From Thalassospira sp. TSL5-1 (GTDB taxonomy: Bacteria > Pseudomonadota > Alphaproteobacteria > Rhodospirillales > Thalassospiraceae), in the NCBI RefSeq assembly GCF_001907695.1, contig NZ_KV880638.1, positions 620,882 through 684,881 on the forward strand: 64,000 nt of DNA, in the 5' to 3' direction. A model generated the notes under the pieces. The model did no database searches. It saw nothing but the letters and a program-made list of their open reading frames with translations, and was not told where the DNA came from. Shown one piece after another: positions 27,431 to 35,740 of the stretch (the stretch's first letter is position 1; each line of letters opens with the position of its first letter). A program made the position numbers and the translations under genes.

Positions 27431-27526
27431 ATGACACCGATCGGTTTCATAATGCGAAAGGGCAGTATATGTAACCAGTCGGTGTCATTCAAGGCTTTTG
27501 ATCATTATGACACCAAACGGTATCAT
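27431..27526. promoter_or_regulatory. Three evenly spaced hipBA operators
   Basis: Three copies of an imperfect palindrome, consensus ATGACACC-N4-GGTNTCAT, lie at 27431-27450, 27469-27488 (left half degenerate) and 27507-27526. The centres are exactly 38 bp apart. They fill the region upstream of hipB, as expected for cooperative HipB repression. Confidence 0.7.
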
Positions 27527-27534
27527 TTTGGGCT

Positions 27535-28317
27535 TTATTGCGCCGTCCAGCCGCCATCAACCGACAGGGTGGTGCCGGTCATCTGGTCGGCACCCGGCGA
27601 GCACAGGAAAACGGCGGTCTGGCCGATTTGCTCTGGCGTGACATAGGTTTTGGACGGATGTTTTTCCGATACCAGCTCGGTTGCCGCTTCCTCGACCGAG
27701 ACATCGTTTTTCTCGGCCAGGGCCTTGATCTGTTTTTCCACCAGTTCGGTGCGCACCCAGCCAGGGCAGATTGCATTGGCGGTAATGCCGGTTTCGGCGG
27801 TTTCAAGGGCGACCACCTTGGTCAGGCCAACAATGCCGTGTTTGGCGGCCACATAGGCGGCCTTTTGCGGCGATGCCACCAGGCCATGCGCGGAGGCGGT
27901 ATTGATGATTCGGCCCCAGTTTTGCTTTTTCATATGTGGCACGGCCAGGCGGGTGGTGTGATAGGCCGAAGACAGGTTAATCGCGATAATGGCATTCCAT
28001 TTTTCAACCGGAAAATCCTCGACCAGAGCGGTATATTGAATGCCGGCATTGTTGACCAGAACATCCACCCCGCCAAAATCGCTGGCAGCCATCTTCATCA
28101 TGTCTTCGATTTCTTCAGGCTTGGACAGGTCCGCGCCGCTATACAGCGCCTTGACGCCAAAATCGCTTTCGATGCCCTGGCGGATTTTTTCGATTTCATC
28201 GGCATCGCCAAAACCATTGAGCATGATATTGGCCCCCTGTCCGGCAAGGGCCTTGGCCATCGCAAGACCAATCCCGCTGGTTGAGCCGGTCACAAGTGCA
28301 TGTTTGCCTTTTAGCAT
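27535..28317 (-). CDS. bdhA: 3-hydroxybutyrate dehydrogenase
   Basis: A 260-residue short-chain dehydrogenase that interconverts 3-hydroxybutyrate and acetoacetate with NAD(H). The cofactor motif TGSTSGIGLAMA is near the N-terminus, NNAGIQ follows, and the catalytic triad is in NTASAHGLVAS (Ser) and YVAAKHG (Tyr, Lys). The insertion around KQIKALAEKNDVSVEEAATELVSEKHPSK and the ending MTGTTLSVDGGWTAQ are typical of BdhA. It suggests use of polyhydroxybutyrate or ketone bodies. It is a single gene, and the hipBA promoter follows directly. Confidence 0.93.
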   Translation of the reverse strand: MLKGKHALVTGSTSGIGLAMAKALAGQGANIMLNGFGDADEIEKIRQGIESDFGVKALYSGADLSKPEEIEDMMKMAASDFGGVDVLVNNAGIQYTALVEDFPVEKWNAIIAINLSSAYHTTRLAVPHMKKQNWGRIINTASAHGLVASPQKAAYVAAKHGIVGLTKVVALETAETGITANAICPGWVRTELVEKQIKALAEKNDVSVEEAATELVSEKHPSKTYVTPEQIGQTAVFLCSPGADQMTGTTLSVDGGWTAQ

Positions 28318-28515
28318 GGTCAGTCTCCATTATCCGATAAGGGGGCGTTGGGTGGGCTTATGGTTATGAGGTAATCCGATCATGCCGCAGCGCAATCACC
28401 CAGGCAAGGAATCACGTTGGGGTTTTGCAGGAAGGGGTGATATTTCACCTGCTTGCGTGCTGTGCGCTGCAAAATGTCGGTGGGGCCGCCTGCCCGGTGC
28501 AGGGGGGCGTGCCGT

Positions 28516-30144
28516 TTAGCCGCCAATGCCATATTTGCGCAATTTGTTGGCAATGGCGGTATGGGACAGGCCCAGCCGCGCGGCCAGCTTGCGCGAACTG
28601 GGATAATCGGGATAAAGCTGCTCCAGAAGGTTTTTTTCCAGCATATCCATCGCTTCGCCGTGATTTTCACACAGTAATGCCTGTGCGACCACATCATGAT
28701 GGGGCGGGGCGGATGCCTGGCCGGATGCCGGGCGGGCGGTGGCGGCCTCGTCGGTCGGTGCCGGGCTGGTGGCCGATTGCAGGTCGGATGCCGCCAGAAT
28801 ATCGCCATCAAGCAGGGCAACGGCACGAAACAGGGTGTTTTCCAGTTCGCGCACATTGCCTTTCCACTCCCGGGTGCGCAGCCATTGCAGGGCATCGCGC
28901 GCAATATGCGGGGTGGCGCGTTCGGTCTGGCGGGCGGTGCGGGTGACAAAATAATGTGCCAGCGCGTCTATATCCTCGCGCCGGTCGCGCAGCGCAGGCA
29001 GGGTGATGCTCAGCACATTGAGGCGGAAATAAAGGTCCTCGCGGAAGCTGCCATTGTGCGACATTTCCTCAAGATTGCGATTGGTCGCGCTGATAATGCG
29101 CACATCGGCCGATATTTCATCGGTCCCACCCACCCGGCGAAAGCGGCCATCTTGCAAAACACGCAATAATTTGGCCTGCAGATAGGGCGATAATTCGCCA
29201 ATTTCATCCAAAAACAGGCTGCCACCATCGGCCAGTTCCAAAAGCCCCGGCTTGCCGCCGCGCCGGGCAGAGGTAAAGGCCCCGGCAGCATAGCCAAACA
29301 GTTCGCTTTCGGCCAATCCCTCGGGCAGGGCCGCACAGTTAAGGGCCAAAAAGGGTTGATCATGGCGTTTGCTGGCGCGGTGACTGGCGCGGGCAAACAG
29401 TTCCTTGCCCGTGCCGGTTTCGCCTAAAATCAGCAGCGGTGCATCGACAATTGCCAAACGCTGCGCCTGATTTTTCACCCGCAGCATTGCCCGGCTGGTG
29501 CCGATAATATCGTCAAAGCCGGTATGGCTGTGTTCATTCAGTGCGGTCAGGACGCGTCCCAACCGGGCGGCACGATGGAAAATCAAAACCCCACCCCAGG
29601 GGGCGTCATCCTCGCCGGGGCCACCATCATGCACCGGGCTGCCATCATCGACCCGGCCAATCGGTTCGACCTGCAACAGGTAGGTTTGCCCACCCAGGGT
29701 GACTTCGCGGTCGCCTTGCGAAAAACCGGACTGGCGCAATGTTTCAATATCCGGGTCCGATAAAATGCTGGCAAGCGGCTGGTCGCGCAGAGACTGGTTT
29801 GGCGTGCCGGCAATGGATTGCGCGGCGGGGTTGACCTGGGCAATCAGGCCATTGGCATGCACGGCAATCACCGGGTCGCCCAGGGCGGCCAGGGTGGCGT
29901 GAAGCTGGGCGCGGCGGCGTTCGGTTGGCAGATGGTCAATCGGTTTGGCATTGTGAAAGCCCGGCACGTGCCTCAACCCCGTGACCAGTTCGTCAAACCG
30001 GGCCGGGGACAGGGCGGGAATATCGGCATAGATATGATGTGGCGTGACTTCAAAGGCGCGAATATCCAGCCCCCGTGATGTCAGGTTATCCACCACATCG
30101 CGGGTAATGCCCAGGCGGTTTTCGGCCGTGATTTCAAAACGCAT
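28516..30144 (-). CDS. TyrR-like sigma-54-type transcriptional regulator
   Basis: A 542-residue regulator with an N-terminal ACT domain (MRFEITAENRLGITRDVVDNL, residues 1-75), a PAS domain (about 80-190), an AAA+ domain (212-440) and a Fis-type helix-turn-helix (AARLGLSHTAIANKLRKYGI). Walker A is GETGTGKE (241-248); Walker B is in GGSLFLDEIGEL. The sigma-54 contact loop at 288-293 is GAFTSA instead of GAFTGA. ACT-PAS-AAA-HTH order is that of TyrR/PhhR, which sense aromatic amino acids. It is divergent from methionine gamma-lyase, with a perfect TyrR box between, so that gene is the likely target. A Pro/Ala-rich linker precedes the DNA-binding domain. Confidence 0.88.
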   Translation of the reverse strand: MRFEITAENRLGITRDVVDNLTSRGLDIRAFEVTPHHIYADIPALSPARFDELVTGLRHVPGFHNAKPIDHLPTERRRAQLHATLAALGDPVIAVHANGLIAQVNPAAQSIAGTPNQSLRDQPLASILSDPDIETLRQSGFSQGDREVTLGGQTYLLQVEPIGRVDDGSPVHDGGPGEDDAPWGGVLIFHRAARLGRVLTALNEHSHTGFDDIIGTSRAMLRVKNQAQRLAIVDAPLLILGETGTGKELFARASHRASKRHDQPFLALNCAALPEGLAESELFGYAAGAFTSARRGGKPGLLELADGGSLFLDEIGELSPYLQAKLLRVLQDGRFRRVGGTDEISADVRIISATNRNLEEMSHNGSFREDLYFRLNVLSITLPALRDRREDIDALAHYFVTRTARQTERATPHIARDALQWLRTREWKGNVRELENTLFRAVALLDGDILAASDLQSATSPAPTDEAATARPASGQASAPPHHDVVAQALLCENHGEAMDMLEKNLLEQLYPDYPSSRKLAARLGLSHTAIANKLRKYGIGG

Positions 30145-30162
30145 TGTATCAAAATCTTTACA
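30145..30162. promoter_or_regulatory. Weak TyrR box at the regulator start
   Basis: TGTATC-N6-TTTACA has a perfect right half and a degenerate left half. It abuts the start codon of the TyrR-like gene, which suits negative autoregulation. Confidence 0.35.
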
Positions 30163-30239
30163 GTGGAAAGTATTATATACACTTATAAAGCACTGATTCC
30201 CCGATATTCAAGGTGTTCTATCGGTTTTCAGGAGTGGGT

Positions 30240-30257
30240 TGTAAACTTTAATTTACA
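30240..30257. promoter_or_regulatory. Perfect TyrR box
   Basis: TGTAAACTTTAATTTACA matches the TyrR consensus TGTAAA-N6-TTTACA exactly. It lies about 55 bp upstream of the -24 element of the methionine gamma-lyase promoter, a normal distance for an enhancer-type activator site. Confidence 0.8.
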
Positions 30258-30311
30258 ATCATAAAATGACCAAAATGCCTAATGGCTTGAATTTAAAGTA
30301 AAAAGCATAAC

Positions 30312-30327
30312 TGGCATGGCGATTGCG
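30312..30327 (+). promoter_or_regulatory. Sigma-54 promoter of methionine gamma-lyase
   Basis: TGGCATGGCGATTGCG has GG at 30313-30314 and GC at 30325-30326 with ten bases between and matches TGGCAC-N5-TTGC at all but one position. It lies about 40 bp before the start codon, downstream of the TyrR box. Confidence 0.7.
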
Positions 30328-30367
30328 ACGGGTTGGGTAGAACAGTTTTAAAAACGGGAGTGCCCAC

Positions 30368-31612
30368 ATGTCTGCGTCAAACAACCACAGCCATCCTAAT
30401 GCCAAGCGCAATGCCAAGGCCGGTTTTGCCACCCGCGCCATTCATCATGGCTATAACCCGGCCAGCCATAATGGCGCGTTGAACCAGCCGGTTTACATGA
30501 GCTCCACCTTCGCCTTTGATAGTGCAGAGCAGGGCGGCCGCCGGTTTGCCGGGGATGAAGGGGGCTATATTTATTCGCGTATTGGCAACCCGACGCTTAG
30601 CTTGCTTGAAGACCGCCTGGCAACCCTGGAAGGCGGCGAGGCCGCGATTGCCACCGCCTCGGGCATGGGGGCAATTACCTCGGTTTTCTGGACGCTGATT
30701 TCCCCGGGCGACGAGGTGATTGTCGATCGCACCCTTTATGGCTGCACATTCGCCTATTTCCGCCACGGGCTGGAGCGGTTTGGCGTCAAACATACCCATG
30801 TGGATTTGTCGGACCCGAAAAACCTGGAAGCGGTGATTTCGGATAAAACCAAGGTGGTTTATTTTGAAACCCCGGCCAACCCGAATATGCGCCTGGTCGA
30901 CATTGCCGCGATTTCCGACATTGCCCATAAACACGGGGCCAAGGTGGTGGTGGATAACACCTATTGTACGCCCTATTTGCAGCGCCCGCTGGAAATGGGG
31001 GCGGATATTGTGGTGCATTCGGCGACCAAATATCTGGGCGGTCATGGCGATTTGACCGCCGGGGCGATTATCGGGTCGGCAGAGGATTTAACCGACATTC
31101 GCCTGGTGGGGTTAAAGGACATGACCGGGGCGGTGCTGTCGCCGCAGGATGCCAATTTGATCTTGCGCGGGTTGAAAACCCTGGAACTGCGCATGGAGCG
31201 CCATTGTGACAATGCCGAAAAAATTGCCGATTTTCTCGAAGCCCACCCGCAGGTGGACAAGGTTTATTATCCCGGCCTTGAAAGTTTCGCCCAGCATGAC
31301 CTTGCCAAAAAACAGATGGCGCGGTTTGGCGGCATGATCGCCTTTGAACTGAAAGGTGGGATCGAGGCCGGGCGTAAAATGATGAACAGCCTGCAAATGA
31401 TTGCCCGTGCCGTAAGCCTGGGCGATGCGGAAACCCTGATCCAGCATCCGGCCTCCATGACGCATTCGACCTATAGTGCCGAAGAACGCGCCGAATATCA
31501 GATCACCGATGGTTTGATCCGCATTTCCGCCGGGCTGGAAAGCATTGATGACATTTTGGCCGATCTCGAAAATGCGCTCGATGGCGGCACGATGAAGATG
31601 GCGGCGGAATGA
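30368..31612 (+). CDS. mdeA: Methionine gamma-lyase
   Basis: A 414-residue PLP enzyme of the Cys/Met metabolism family. It cleaves methionine to methanethiol, 2-oxobutyrate and ammonia. The PLP lysine is in HSATKYLGGHGD (about Lys221). TLYGCTF carries the Cys (about 126) that marks methionine gamma-lyases and is absent from cystathionine lyases. YSRIGNPTLSLLEDRLATLEGGE supplies the tetramer Tyr and Arg contacting the phosphate. The N-terminal 20 residues are His/Asn-rich and probably disordered. It has its own sigma-54-type promoter and TyrR box and a terminator 16 bp after the stop, so it is a single-gene unit. Confidence 0.92.
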   Translation: MSASNNHSHPNAKRNAKAGFATRAIHHGYNPASHNGALNQPVYMSSTFAFDSAEQGGRRFAGDEGGYIYSRIGNPTLSLLEDRLATLEGGEAAIATASGMGAITSVFWTLISPGDEVIVDRTLYGCTFAYFRHGLERFGVKHTHVDLSDPKNLEAVISDKTKVVYFETPANPNMRLVDIAAISDIAHKHGAKVVVDNTYCTPYLQRPLEMGADIVVHSATKYLGGHGDLTAGAIIGSAEDLTDIRLVGLKDMTGAVLSPQDANLILRGLKTLELRMERHCDNAEKIADFLEAHPQVDKVYYPGLESFAQHDLAKKQMARFGGMIAFELKGGIEAGRKMMNSLQMIARAVSLGDAETLIQHPASMTHSTYSAEERAEYQITDGLIRISAGLESIDDILADLENALDGGTMKMAAE

Positions 31613-31627
31613 AAATTTAGAATAAGT

Positions 31628-31670
31628 GGCGCGGATACTGTTTTAAGGGAAAATAGATCCGCGCCTTTTG
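31628..31670 (+). terminator. Intrinsic terminator of methionine gamma-lyase gene
   Basis: GGCGCGGAT at 31628-31636 pairs with ATCCGCGCC at 31657-31665, with a 20-nt loop and then TTTTGTTT. The next gene is convergent. Confidence 0.75.
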
Positions 31671-31697
31671 TTTGATATTTATTTTTCGTACATTTTT

Positions 31698-32744
31698 TCA
31701 TTCTTCGAACAGTCTTAGCTGTTCATTTTTTTTCTCAGGTTCTTTGTAATCTCCAATAAATTCCTCAAGCTCCGATTGTGATAAAGGTGTGGAGACTGGG
31801 CGGTCGTTATATTTTATTACTTTTAAAACGATGTTGTGTATTTTTCTGTCGTCAACTAGATTGTATTTTATCTGGACGCGAAGTCGATCTGCGAAATGAA
31901 AGTTTAGAAGTTCATGTTCGGCAAGAAACCAAAAAGCATCATCTTCAATCATAAAATATCTATCATGACCATCTGTATCTTTGCCTTTCCATTGCCTTCG
32001 ATTATCGTTTTTTTCCCAATTTGGTGACGTCACTACAATGGTTGTTATTTCAACATACCAAGGTAACTTGTCATAGGGTTCATGTTTTGGTGGGATTATC
32101 GTCTGTAAGTCAATGAATGCACTTCTCGGTATTTCAAATTTTTCATTGTTAAAAAAGCTCACCCCTTGAATCGTCTGATTTTCAAGACATGACTTATAAA
32201 AATCATTACGAGCAGAATAGGCATCTCGAAATTCGTGCGGTGTGACGTCTTTTTCGATCAAAATTTTAGTTGAGCTTTGCATGAAATTTTGAGTGGCTGA
32301 AGCGAGAATTTTGGCGATTGCTATGCAGTCTTTGGCATTTTTTGTTTGATGATCTTGTTCATCTTTTTCAGTTTCTTCGTTAGCGATTGCCTCACTTGAA
32401 AATAATTCTCTTAATTCTTGTCCAGCAATTTTCCCCCATTCAGTGGGGGTGCTTTTGGTCAATCCTTCAATGAAACCAGAAGTGAAGTCAGAGAGAAGAG
32501 CAGGACCTAACGTAGCTCCAATTGAAATGACGGCTATTTTTAAATGGGTTTTGAATGAGCCGACTTCGGGAGGGAGTACAATTATCTTGTATTCGATGCC
32601 GCCGTTAAAAACTTTCTCGACCAACGCTTCGACAACGTGTTCCGTCGAGGAAGCAGTCTCGATAAATGTTTGCAGGGGTAAACCATGAGAGGGGATGTCA
32701 AAATGTATCGAGAGATCACCTGTTTGTAGATTTTCTAAGCTCAT
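31698..32744 (-). CDS. Protein of unknown function
   Basis: About 348 residues from the ATG at 32744, which has GAGGGG upstream; a TTG one codon earlier is also in frame. N-terminal part: FDIPSHGLPLQTFIETASSTEH, then YKIIVLPPEVGSFKTHLKIAV and a hydrophobic segment VISIGATLGPALLSDFTSGFIEGL that could be one membrane helix. The C-terminal part is soluble and charged, with WYVEITTIVVTSPNWEKND and a strand-rich region ending EKKNEQLRLFEE. I recognise no family. It is AT-rich, has no operon partner and separates mdeA from the E1-like gene, so it looks like an insertion of foreign DNA. Confidence 0.6.
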   Translation of the reverse strand: MSLENLQTGDLSIHFDIPSHGLPLQTFIETASSTEHVVEALVEKVFNGGIEYKIIVLPPEVGSFKTHLKIAVISIGATLGPALLSDFTSGFIEGLTKSTPTEWGKIAGQELRELFSSEAIANEETEKDEQDHQTKNAKDCIAIAKILASATQNFMQSSTKILIEKDVTPHEFRDAYSARNDFYKSCLENQTIQGVSFFNNEKFEIPRSAFIDLQTIIPPKHEPYDKLPWYVEITTIVVTSPNWEKNDNRRQWKGKDTDGHDRYFMIEDDAFWFLAEHELLNFHFADRLRVQIKYNLVDDRKIHNIVLKVIKYNDRPVSTPLSQSELEEFIGDYKEPEKKNEQLRLFEE

Positions 32745-33275
32745 CAAATCCCCTCAACCCTTGATTGAACCTCAATTAGATATTGCTGATGGTATTTGCG
32801 TCAACTGAAAGTTTTGGGGTCGGTTAATATTTACATGCTTTTTTCATGCTCTGGTTCTTCTGAAAGCGCTTTATCGCTACAAAAGTACTTCTCGTGGTTT
32901 CTTCTAGGCTGGGGTAAGGATTGAGGGTCAATGCTATCAGTCCTATGCGGTTGTTTGAGTTGCTCTCGCTCAAGTAGGGCAAAGGATATTGAGTATTAAG
33001 ATTTTTGGGGCTCGCGGTTGGGGGGGGGCTTGGACAAGCCGAATCGCCATTTAGGCCGGTTTAATGGATAAGGAGCTGTTTTTGTGATTCGAGGATTTTA
33101 AAAAATCTTGCGCGAAATGATCGAAGATTTTTCAAAACTGTCGCTGGTTCTGCGAATTTTGGCAAAATCGCTTGCCTGAAGGGGCCGGTTTTTAAAAATG
33201 CGCATTCAGGTACCAAAATAACAGCGGGCCGGAAGCATCAGGGCAGGTCCGCCTTCAAGAAACGGGAGACTGACA
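32745..33275. other. AT-rich intergenic stretch without genes
   Basis: About 530 bp with no supported coding region on either strand. It contains a run of ten G (about 33018-33028) and a TGGCA...TTGC pair near 33160-33176 whose GG and GC are eleven rather than ten bases apart, so it is not accepted as a sigma-54 promoter. The base composition changes from AT-rich to GC-rich near 33180. Confidence 0.5.
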
Positions 33276-35660
33276 TTGGCAGCACATGGCGATAACACAA
33301 TGACCGGCGAAATTATCGAGGCCACGGCAGGCAGCAGGGTTTCGGCCACAGAGCTTGAAATGCTGGGGGCGGTGGAGAAAAAGGTGCGCTGGCTGTCAAG
33401 CTGGACCATTCACCATGCCAACCATATCCGGCCCAAGCGCGATGGCATCAAGGTGGGCGGGCATCAGGCAAGCTGTGCGTCGCTTTCCACGCTGATGACG
33501 GCGCTTTATTTCAATGTGTTGCGCCCGCAGGACCGGGTGGCGGTAAAGCCCCATGCTTCGCCGGTTTTTCATGCCATTAACTATATGTTTGGTCGCCAGT
33601 CGCGTGAAAAGCTGGAAAATTTCCGGGCCTTTGGCGGGGCGCAGTCTTATCCCTCGCGCACCAAGGATGGCGATGCGGTGGATTTTTCAACCGGCTCCGT
33701 TGGTCTTGGCGCGGCTGTCACCAATTTCGCCGCCCTGACCCAGGATTATCTGCGCTATAAAGAAATGCTACCCAAGGGCGAAAAGCCCGGCCGCATGGTC
33801 GCCCTGGTTGGCGATGCGGAGCTTGATGAAGGCAATATTTACGAAGCCCTGCTTGATACCTGGAAACATGACATTCGCAATGTCTGGTGGGTGATTGACT
33901 ATAACCGCCAAAGCCTGGATGGCATGATTGATGCGCATCTGTTCCGCGTGATTGGCCGGTTTTTCCGCGCGGTCGGCTGGAATGTGATTACCATCAAATA
34001 TGGCCGCAAACTGCACGCGGCCTTTGCCCGGCCCGGCGGAAAATCGCTGAAAAAATGGCTGAATGAATCGCCCAATGATGTCTATTCCGCGCTGACCTTT
34101 CAGGGCGGGGCGGCCTGGCGCAAACAGATTTTGGCCGACATGCCGGGCGACAATGCCCTTGCCAGCCTGCTGGCCGATTATGACGATGATGCGCTGCATG
34201 ACCTGATGACCAATCTGGGCGGGCATTGCATGGAGGCGATTTTGAACGCCTTTGAAAATGTGCCCAATGACAAACCGACCGTCTTTATTGCCTATACCGT
34301 CAAGGGCTATGGCCTGCCGCTTCAGGGCCATAAGGATAACCATGCCGGCCTGATGAATGTGGCGCAGATGGAAGGGTTCCGCAAAGCCAACAATATTGCC
34401 GAAGGCGATGAATGGGACATGACCGCCGGGCTGGACTGTGATGCACAGGATGTGCGGGCCTTTATTGATGGTGCCCCCTTTAACAACCGCCAGCCGCGCC
34501 AGAAATTTGCCGAAATTATTACCGTGCCGGAAATGCCCTATCAGCGGGCCGATACCAGCAGCACCCAGGAAGTGTTTGGCAAAATCCTCAATGAACTGGC
34601 GAAATCCAAAAACAGCGATTTTTCCGACCGTATCGTCACCACATCGCCCGATGTGACGGTCTCGACCAACCTTGGTGGCTTTGTAAACCAGCGCGGCCTG
34701 TTTGCCCGGGAAAATCTGGCCGATGAATTTCGCGACCGCAAGGTTCCCTCGGCACAAAAATGGATCCGCACCCCCAAGGGCCAGCATGTGGAACTCGGCA
34801 TTGCCGAAAACAACCTGTTCCTTAATCTCGCCGCCCTTGGCCTGTCGCACAGCCTGTTTGGCCAGCGCCTGTTTCCGGTAGGCACATTGTACGATCCGTT
34901 CATTGCCCGGGGCCTCGATGCGCTGAATTATGCCTGTTATCAGGATGCGCGTTTTATGGTGGTGGCTACACCCAGCGGGATTACCCTTGCCCCGGAAGGC
35001 GGGGCGCATCAATCGATTGGCACGCCCATGATCGGCATGGGCCAGCCGGGCCTGACCAGCTTTGAACCCAGCTTTGGCGATGAACTGGCTGTCGTGATGG
35101 GCTGGTCGTTTAACCATATGCAGGACCAGGATGGCGGATCGGTTTATTTGCGCCTGTCCACCAAGCCCGTGGATCAGCCGGAACGCGACCTTGATGAAGC
35201 CACCCGCTCCGCCATTGTGCGCGGGGGGTATTGGCTGTGCGAACCGGGCGAAAATTGCAAAATGGTGCTGGCCTATTGTGGGGCGATGGCACCGGAAGCC
35301 ATTGCCGCCTGGGAACAGCTTAGGGACGATCATCCCGGCATGGGCCTTCTGGCCGTGACCTCGACGGACCGGCTGTATAATGAATGGCAGGATCTGGAAC
35401 GTGCGCGTCTGGAAGGCAGGGCCGGGGGCGAAACGGCCCATATCGAAGACCTGCTCAAACCGCTGGCACCGGATGCCCGCATGGTAACCGTGATTGACGG
35501 CCACCCGGCAGCCCTTGCGTGGCTGGGCGCGGTGCGCGGCCATGCGGTGGCCCCTTTGGGAATAAATGCGTTTGGTCAATGCGGCGACAGCATTGATCTG
35601 TATAAACACTACCAGATCGACACCGCAGCCATCCTGCGCGCGGCCAAGCGGTGGGACTGA
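33276..35660 (+). CDS. Transketolase / 2-oxoacid dehydrogenase E1-like enzyme
   Basis: A 794-residue thiamine-diphosphate enzyme related to homodimeric pyruvate dehydrogenase E1. The start region KVRWLSSWTIHHANHIRPKRDGIKVGGHQAS, the TPP/Mg motif GDAELDEGNIYEALLD...DYNRQSLDG, and the pyrimidine-domain block HVELGIAENNLFLNLAALGLS with its catalytic Glu are visible. Known E1 proteins of this type are about 890 residues. Such a protein (MdeB) is encoded with methionine gamma-lyase in Pseudomonas putida and is thought to use 2-oxobutyrate; nearby mdeA makes that role attractive. The TTG at 33276 has GGGAG at a good distance, the in-frame ATG at 33300 does not. Confidence 0.8.
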   Translation: MAAHGDNTMTGEIIEATAGSRVSATELEMLGAVEKKVRWLSSWTIHHANHIRPKRDGIKVGGHQASCASLSTLMTALYFNVLRPQDRVAVKPHASPVFHAINYMFGRQSREKLENFRAFGGAQSYPSRTKDGDAVDFSTGSVGLGAAVTNFAALTQDYLRYKEMLPKGEKPGRMVALVGDAELDEGNIYEALLDTWKHDIRNVWWVIDYNRQSLDGMIDAHLFRVIGRFFRAVGWNVITIKYGRKLHAAFARPGGKSLKKWLNESPNDVYSALTFQGGAAWRKQILADMPGDNALASLLADYDDDALHDLMTNLGGHCMEAILNAFENVPNDKPTVFIAYTVKGYGLPLQGHKDNHAGLMNVAQMEGFRKANNIAEGDEWDMTAGLDCDAQDVRAFIDGAPFNNRQPRQKFAEIITVPEMPYQRADTSSTQEVFGKILNELAKSKNSDFSDRIVTTSPDVTVSTNLGGFVNQRGLFARENLADEFRDRKVPSAQKWIRTPKGQHVELGIAENNLFLNLAALGLSHSLFGQRLFPVGTLYDPFIARGLDALNYACYQDARFMVVATPSGITLAPEGGAHQSIGTPMIGMGQPGLTSFEPSFGDELAVVMGWSFNHMQDQDGGSVYLRLSTKPVDQPERDLDEATRSAIVRGGYWLCEPGENCKMVLAYCGAMAPEAIAAWEQLRDDHPGMGLLAVTSTDRLYNEWQDLERARLEGRAGGETAHIEDLLKPLAPDARMVTVIDGHPAALAWLGAVRGHAVAPLGINAFGQCGDSIDLYKHYQIDTAAILRAAKRWD

Positions 35661-35683
35661 TCCCCCGGTCAACCGGGACGACG

Positions 35684-35713
35684 AAAGGGAGGGCTTCGGT
35701 CCTCCCTTTTTGT
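35684..35713 (+). terminator. Intrinsic terminator with TTCG tetraloop
   Basis: AAAGGGAGG and CCTCCCTTT (35684-35692, 35701-35709) extend inward by a G-T and a C-G pair to a TTCG loop and are followed by TTTG. It ends the E1-like gene. Confidence 0.85.
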
Positions 35714-35740
35714 ATCATTGCCCGTTACGCAGGGGCGTCG

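Noticed and set aside
33018..33028. Run of G as a phase-variation tract
   Set aside because: It lies in non-coding DNA more than 200 bp from the next gene and outside any recognised promoter spacing.
33155..33180. TGGCAAAATCGCTTGCC as a sigma-54 promoter for the E1-like gene
   Set aside because: GG and GC are eleven bases apart instead of ten, which abolishes RpoN recognition in known promoters.
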